NCBI GenBank assembly: GCA_029582155.1
Contig: CM055906.1
Span: forward strand, 14,389,291 to 14,453,290
Reading direction: 5' to 3'
Source: Panopea generosa
Lineage: Eukaryota > Mollusca > Bivalvia > Adapedonta > Hiatellidae
DNA: 64,000 nt
Made by a program: the position numbers and the translations under genes. Below are positions 57,294 through 64,000 of the stretch, one piece after another; position 1 is the stretch's first letter; every line of letters starts with the position of its first letter. Below the pieces are notes generated by a model, which was given only the letters and a program-made list of their open reading frames with translations, was not told the DNA's origin and made no database searches.

Positions 57294-57998
57294 GTACTAC
57301 AATAGAATACAATACAGTACTATGGCATACAATATGACAGGGATGTAGACACAAATTTGATATTAGTGTGATTAAATATTTTACAAAATGATAATTATAA
57401 AACAAGAAAAAATGGAAGTTATTGGCATGCCACACCATGCTGGACCCTTGTCTCCGCCCAAGTACGATGTAGTGCTGTGCAATATAAAATACAATACAAT
57501 GCAATAGAATAAAATGAAATGCAATAGAATGGAATGGAAGACAATACAGATAAACAAAAGCAACATTTATTTTTTTTGTAAAGATAAAAGAACAGCTGTA
57601 TGATAATGCAGAAGTTTATCTGCCATTCATTTCATCGGCAGATTCATATGAGTAGAATGACCATGGCGACAGTGAGTGTGTACGACTTGGGGGTTAGGTG
57701 CTTATAGACTTAGTTTTTGTCCAATTAGTATAATTCATTTTAGAACAAAATTCCATTGTCAATAATCGTGCCAGTGTATCAGTTTGGTGATTCATCAGTT
57801 AATCAGAATAGCACCAGCAGATACCATAGTTTCATACTGAACATTTTGAAATATATATAAAAAAGTAACATATTGTAACTGACATTCTTTACTAGTTTGA
57901 AATATATTCTGCAATAAACTACAATCTAATTCTCTAAAAGATTTTCTAAGTCTTACTTAATGAAAAAAATGGAAATGCACAGATACAATAGTTTCACA
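57294..57998. other. Intronic stretch with a short simple repeat
   Basis: Impure AATAC/AATGG-type simple repeat at about 57480-57548. Otherwise nothing recognised. Confidence 0.55.
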
Positions 57999-58010
57999 CT
58001 AAACATTTGA

Positions 58011-58309
58011 TTGATTGATTGATTGAATATTTAGTGTCATTTGTATACCATCGAGGGTTAGCAGAAGATCAGTTAACCTAACCACTGTCTCCTGGGATCC
58101 TGAAAGGTTAACCAGTACTCGAGCACACCCCATCTCCACAAGTAATTGATAACTTCTCCACACTTGAATCAGTGGTGAGAGATGAATGATAATGAGACAC
58201 AATGTCATATATCAATCATCACGGAGACTGTTGCTGGGCAATGATTTGCAACTCAAAACCCCTGGATTGATAGTCAGATGCGTTACTGACTGAGCTAATC
58301 CTGCCCAGC
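58011..58309 (-). mobile_element. SINE family S3, full-length copy with target duplication
   Basis: A (TTGA)n 3' tail (inverse) is followed by the S3 body and tRNA-like head (minus strand GGATTAGCTCAGTCAGTAAC, TCTGACTATCAATCCAGGGG). CTAAACATTTGA is duplicated at 57999-58010 and 58310-58321. Confidence 0.93.
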
Positions 58310-58321
58310 CTAAACATTTGA

Positions 58322-59806
58322 GATAAACAAATTATTAAAACATTGTATCTACATCACAATGCAATATTACAATGTTGCAATGTTTTTAGTACTTTTTTTT
58401 GTTTAATATAATTATAATCATTTAATGTGTTTAAAATCCTTGATTAAAGACTCTGTAAGGACATAACTTACATTCATTGCAGGTATTTATATAAATATTA
58501 AGATATTTAAAAAAAAGGTTATATCCTTCCGTAAATTGTTTTAATGTGCAAACTTGATGAAGAAAGACCACATTTTTTAACCAGGTACATTTAATAAAGA
58601 AGATCTTGCATAATTGCTTTAAAACTTGCAAGAATGTCACATACAACAGTTTCAACACTGATCAAATCATCAATTTCAGTGTGAAACTATTGTAACTAAC
58701 ATTCTTCTTTATTTATTACAATAGAAGTTTTTTCAAGATTATCCTTGCAGTTGTAATACTAAATGATTATGAGAATCTCACATGGGTTTGAGGTTCGGGT
58801 CAAAAATTCTGTCAGGAGGGATAACTGTTCTGGCAGTAACAAGGCTCTGCAGAGTTCACCTGAATACAGTTATCTCAAGGGACGGAATTTTCTATCCAAA
58901 CCGAAAAAGCTATCAATGGTTCTTTTTCTTGCATACCAAACACATTGAATTTTTATTTTAACTTAATTTATCATTATAGATTTTACAAAGATAGCTTTTT
59001 ATATGTTTAATTATATGGTTTATGTCATATAGTTTATACGTTACATCATCTAGATGTTTCCAAAGTTACAGCACGAAAATTTTATCTCGGCCTTAGGGTG
59101 AGATAGAAATATCTAACCGCAGTCAAAATGCAGATATCCTTATCTGGTGTGCAAGAAATTACAATCTATGTTTACTATTAATTTAATAATTATTGTAATT
59201 AAGAGAGTACAGTTTTTCCTTCTCATGAAAGTTTTTCCAAGTGTAAGATACAATAGTTTCATGCTGAACTGTCAGCATGTTTGAATAAAAACGTCATCAT
59301 TACGTCATGACGTGAAGAGTGCAGGATATTAGCATGTGATTGAGGGATTGTAGGATGAAATATCTGTAATCGGCAAAAATGTGTGGTAATCCATGTCCAG
59401 TATGCAAGAATACAACATCCTGAACCCATGCAAGAACTTCATAGGTTCTAACCAAACATTTCCACAATGATAGAGTGTATGAAGTTGTGTAGCTGCCTTG
59501 ATTTAAGCTGCGTTGTTTAAAGTCAGTTCTGTGATTGTTGAACCTGTTATCACCCTACCATATTACTGGCACCACAACTCAGCTTGCCAAAAACAAGACA
59601 ACAATCAATATTATCAGTTGAAATATTATTATAACGGTTTCAAAGTTCTAGGCACGTTTTTCTTTTTTTGAATTGTTATAACAAGTTCTATGTGCTTGTT
59701 ATGTTCTTTTTGTAAATAAAGACAAAGCCCCAAAATTTCCCTTCCGTCCTAATGTTTTCTTTATCGTTGAAACATTTATATGTGCTGTATTACTTTAAAA
59801 TTCAAT
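58322..59806. other. Intronic stretch, nothing firm
   Basis: A block around 58780-58945 (GGGTTTGAGGTTCGGGTCAA ... AAGGGACGGAATTTTC) looks like a dispersed repeat but has no second copy here. No exon. Confidence 0.45.
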
Positions 59807-62070
59807 TTACAAGCTGTTTCTCTGCAACCTACAAGTGTAACCTTGGGCCACAAAATACAAGCTGTTTTCCTGCAACTTACATGTGTAACATTGGGTCACA
59901 AAATACAAGCTGTTACCCTGCAACCTACACATGTATCCTTGGGCCACAAAATACAAGCTTATTCCCTGCAACACACATGTGTAACATTGGGTCACAGAAT
60001 ACAAGCTTTTACCCTGCAACCTACATGTGTAACTTTGGGTCACAAAATACAAGCGGTTACCCTGCAACCTACATGTGTAACATTGGGTCACAAAATACAA
60101 ACTGTTACCCTGCAACCTACATGTGTAACATTGGGTCACAAAATGTAAGCTGTTACCCTGCAACCTACACATGTATCCTTGGGCCACAAAATACAAGCTG
60201 TTTTCTTGCAATCTACATGTGTAACATTGAGTCACAAAATACAAGCTGTTACCCTGCAACCTACACATGTATCCTTGGGCCACAAAATACAAGCTGTTTT
60301 CCTGCAACTTACATGTATTACATTGGGTCACAAAATACAAGCTTTTACCCTGCAACCTACATGTGTAACCTTGGACCACATATACAAACTTATTCCCTGC
60401 AACCTACATGTGTAACATTGGGTCACAAAATACAAGCTGTAACCATGCAACCTACATATGTATCATTGGGCCACAAAATACAAGCTGTTTTCCTGCAACC
60501 TACATGTGTAACATTGGGTCACAAAATACAAGCTTTTACCCTGCAACCTACATGTGTAACCTTGGACCACATATACAAACTTATTCCCTGCAACCTACAA
60601 GTGTAACATTGGGTTACAAAATACAAGCTTTTACCCTGAAACCTACATATGTAACCTTGGACCACAAAATACAAGCTTATTCCCTGCAACCTACATGTGT
60701 AACATTGGGTCACAAAAACAAGCTTTTACCCTGCAACCTACATGTGTAACCTTGGACCACAAAATACAAGCTTATTCCCTGCAACCTTCATGTGTAACAT
60801 TGGGTCACAAAATACAAGCTGTTACCCTGCAACCTACATATGTATCCATGGGCCACAAAATACAAGCTGTTTTCCTGCAATCTACATGTGTAACATTGGG
60901 TCACAAAATACAAGCTTTTACCCTGCAACCTACATGTGTAACCTTGGACCACATATACAAACTTATTCCCTGCAACCTACATGTGTAACATTGGGTCACA
61001 AAATACAAGCTGTTACCCTTCAACCTACACATGTATCCTTGGGCCACAAAATACAAGCTGTTTTCCTGCAACCTACAAGTGTAACATTGGGTCACAAAAT
61101 ACAAGCTGTTACCCTGCAACCTACATGTGTAACATTGGGCCACAAAATACAAGCTTTTACCCTGCAACCTATATGTGTAACATTGGGTTACAAAATACAA
61201 GCTGTTACCCTGCAACCTATACATGTATCCTTGGGCCACAAAATACAAGCTATGTTCCTGCAACCTACAGTGTAACATTGGGTTACAAAATACAAGCTGT
61301 TTTCCTGCAACCTACATGTGTAACATTGGGTCACAAAATACAAGCTTTTACCCTGCAACCTACATGTGTAACACTGGGTTACAAAATACAAGCTTTTACC
61401 CTGCAACCTACATGTGTAACATTGGGTTACAAAATACAAGCTGTTACCCTGCAACCTACATGTGTAACATTGGACTATGAAATACAAACTGTTACCCTGC
61501 AACCTACATGTGTAACATTGGATCACAAAATACAAACTGTTACCCTGCAACCTACATGTGTAACATTGGACCACAAAATACAAGCTGTTACCCTGCAACC
61601 AACATGTGTAACCTTTGGTCACAAAATACAAACTGTTTCCTTGCAACCTACATTGTGTAACATTGGATCACAAAATACAAGCTGTTACCTACAACCTACA
61701 TGTGTAACCTTGGACCACAAAATACAAGCTTTTTCCCTGCAACCTACATGTGTAACATTGGGTCACAAAATACAAGCTGTTACCCTGCAACCAACATTGT
61801 CTAACATTGGGTTACAAAATACAAGCTGTTACCTACAACCTACATGTGTAACCTTGGACCACAAAGTACAAGCTTATTCCCTGCAACCTACATGTGTAAC
61901 ATTGGGTCACAAAATACAAACTGTTACCCTGCAACCAACTTTGTTTAACATTGGGTCACAAAATACAAGCTGTTACCTACAACCTACATGTGTAACAATG
62001 GGTCACAAAATACAAGCTGTTACCTGCAAACTACATGTGTAACTTAGGCCACATAATACAAGCTATTCAA
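59807..62070. repeat. 48-bp minisatellite, about 47 copies
   Basis: Unit CTGCAACCTACATGTGTAAC + ATTGGGTCACAAAATACAAG + CTGTTACC. Variants (TTGGGCCAC, TTGGACCACA, TTTTCC for GTTACC) recur in a mosaic. + frames read CYPATYMCNIGSQNTS and LQPTCVTLGHKIQAVT, and the minus strand SLYFVTQCYTCRLQGN, each for 100-350 codons owing to the 48-bp period. No sign of a real gene. Confidence 0.95.
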
Positions 62071-62589
62071 GAAAAGAAAGCTATTCATGTTGAGCATGAA
62101 AGTGATAGTGAATCTCTGATTAATTCTGTTTGAATAGAACTGGGTTATAGATCCATCCTTTTCTGGGGATATTTTTAGCAGACTGGTACATTTATATTTA
62201 GCCTACTGGTTCATTAATGCACAAAACCTGTTCATGCTGGAGGAGAAAGTGAAGCAATCTACATGTGATATGTTGGAATAGTGCAAATGATGACTTAGTT
62301 TTGAATGACCTCGAGACTTTGAGGATATATGAGACAATGAAATTTTGGTGACTAATATAGAAAAGAAAGGTGTGTGTGTGTGTGCGAATAAGTTTGAGTT
62401 TGTGTATTTGTATATTGAATGAATAAGTTTGAGTTTGTGTATTTGCATATTGAATGTACAATAGGCCAAATCATGCAGCTGAATGTGTGGGGTGATAAGT
62501 ATACAAGCTTTGGTATGTGAAATCTGATAATTTGTTGTGTTTTTTCTTAACTCTATAAACATAGTGTTTGTTATATCTGTAAAAGAATG

Positions 62590-64000
62590 ACTATTCATAC
62601 ATGGGTCATTTTAAATTTCTATAAAAAGGCATATCTAAACATGGTTCATTTTAAATCTCCATAGAAATGCATATTTAAACATAAAGCTAATTAATCTATA
62701 TACAGTGTATGAAAATGCATATTTAAACATGGTATGTGTTCAATCTCTATAACAATGCATATTTTAATATAACACATTTTATATCTCTATAAGAATGCAT
62801 ATTTAAACATGGAGCTATTCAATCTCTATAAGAATGCATATTTAAACATGGTGTGTGTTCAAGCTCTATAAGAATGCATATTTAAATGTGAAGGTATTCA
62901 ATCTCTATAAGAATGCATATTTAAACATGGTGTGTGTTCAATCTCTATAAGAATGCATATTTAAACATCTAGCTATTCAAGCTCTATTATAATGCATATT
63001 TAAACATGGTTTGTGTTTAAGCTCTATAAAAATGCATATTTAAACATGGAGCTATTATCTCTACAAGAATGCATATTTAACCATAGAGCTATTCAATCTC
63101 TATAAGAATGTATATTTAAACATGGTACATGTTCAATCTCTATAAGAATGCATATTTAAACATGGAGGTATTCAATCCCTATAAGAATGCATATTCAAAC
63201 ATGGAGCTATTCAATCTCTATAAGAATGCATACTTAAACATGGAGCTATTCAATCTCTATAAGAATGCATATTTAAGCATGGAGCTATTCAATCTCTATA
63301 AGAATGCATATTCAAACATGGAGCTATTCAATCTCTATAAGAATGCATACTTAAACATGGAGCTATTCAATCTCTATAAGAATGCATATTTAAGCATGGA
63401 GCTATTCAATCTCTATAAGAATGCATATTCAAACATGGAGCTATTCAATCTCTTTAAGAATGCTTATTTAAACATGGTGTGTGTTCAATCTCTATAAGAA
63501 TGCTTATTTTAACATGAAAGTATTCAATCACTATAATAATGCAAATTTATACATGGTGTGTGTTCAATCTCTATAAGAATGCATATTTAAACATGAAGGT
63601 ATTCAATTTCAATAAGAGTGCATATTTAAACATTGTGTGTGTTCAATCTCTATAAGAATGCATATTTAAACATGAAGGTATTCAATTTCTATAAGAGTGC
63701 ATATTTAAACATGGTGTGTGTTCAGTCTCTATAAGAATGCATATTTAAACATGAAGGTATTCAATTTCTATAAGAGTGCATATTCAAACATGGTGTGTGT
63801 TCAATCTCCATAAGAATACATATTATAAACATGGAGCTATTTTATCTCTATAAGAATGCATATCTAAACATGGTGTGTGTTCAAAATCTATAAGAATGCA
63901 TATTTAAACATGGAGCTATTCAATCTCTAATATAATGCATATTTAAGCATGGAGCTATTCAATCTCTATAATAATGCATATTTAAACCTGGAGCTATTCA
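62590..64000. repeat. 39-bp minisatellite, about 36 copies, continues beyond window
   Basis: Unit TTCAATCTCTATAAGAATGC + ATATTTAAACATGGAGCTA. A 117-bp trimer pattern (CATATTCAAAC, CATACTTAAAC, CATATTTAAGC) runs at about 63180-63470, and a 78-bp dimer (GGTGTGTG / GAAGGTA) at about 63560-63810. The array is not finished at base 64000. Confidence 0.94.

Noticed and set aside
60981-62042. 353-codon open frame in the 48-bp array
   Set aside because: The unit is divisible by three and stop-poor. Overlapping long frames occur on both strands, and nothing resembles a start region or a non-repetitive flank.

Overview
The window is eukaryotic, AT-rich and repeat-laden. It looks like nuclear DNA of a mollusc, most likely a bivalve such as a venerid clam. 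The evidence is one spliced animal gene, several families of tRNA-headed SINEs with target-site duplications, MITE-like elements, and long minisatellite arrays. The clade assignment is an inference from the style of the repeats; no species is claimed.

The only gene I can support is a 5'- and 3'-incomplete RasGRF gene (Ras-specific guanine-nucleotide-releasing factor, RASGRF1/2 family) on the + strand. Seven exons at 12562-12677, 18478-18615, 24746-24825, 26400-26593, 27958-28068, 29807-29924 and 48576-48754 join in phase. Together they give 936 nt, or 312 codons, covering the calmodulin-binding IQ motif, the whole DH (RhoGEF) domain and the first half of the second PH domain. The N-terminal PH/coiled-coil part must lie 5' of the window, or in exons too small for me to see in the first 12.5 kb. 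The rest of PH2, the REM (RasGEF-N) domain and the CDC25 RasGEF domain must lie 3' of base 64000. All other sequence is therefore probably intronic.

Layout: 1-12561 is a presumed upstream intron with a TIR transposon interrupted by a SINE, an element built of nine internal units, a 45-bp array and a MITE. 12678-18477 (intron) holds a 29-bp array, two further MITE copies, a 15-bp and a 42-bp array, and a SINE whose tail has expanded about 18-fold. 18616-24745 (intron) holds a 96-bp dimeric satellite and its 46-bp monomeric relative. 24826-26399 ends in a fourfold tandem duplication of the exon-4 splice acceptor. 29925-48575 is an 18.65-kb intron dominated by a 6.5-kb 45/51-bp array, a 30-bp array and a G-rich array. 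48755-64000 holds nested SINEs, a second copy of the TIR transposon carrying a zinc-finger-like fragment, and arrays of 25, 44, 48 and 39 bp, the last running off the window.

About one third of the window is tandem array (estimated by eye). Most of the long open frames come from arrays with periods divisible by three and are not credible genes. The points most worth following are the duplicated splice acceptor at exon 4, the more than 100 splice-site-like modules in the largest intron, satellites apparently grown out of SINE pieces, and the shared divisibility by three of the periods of all the longest arrays.
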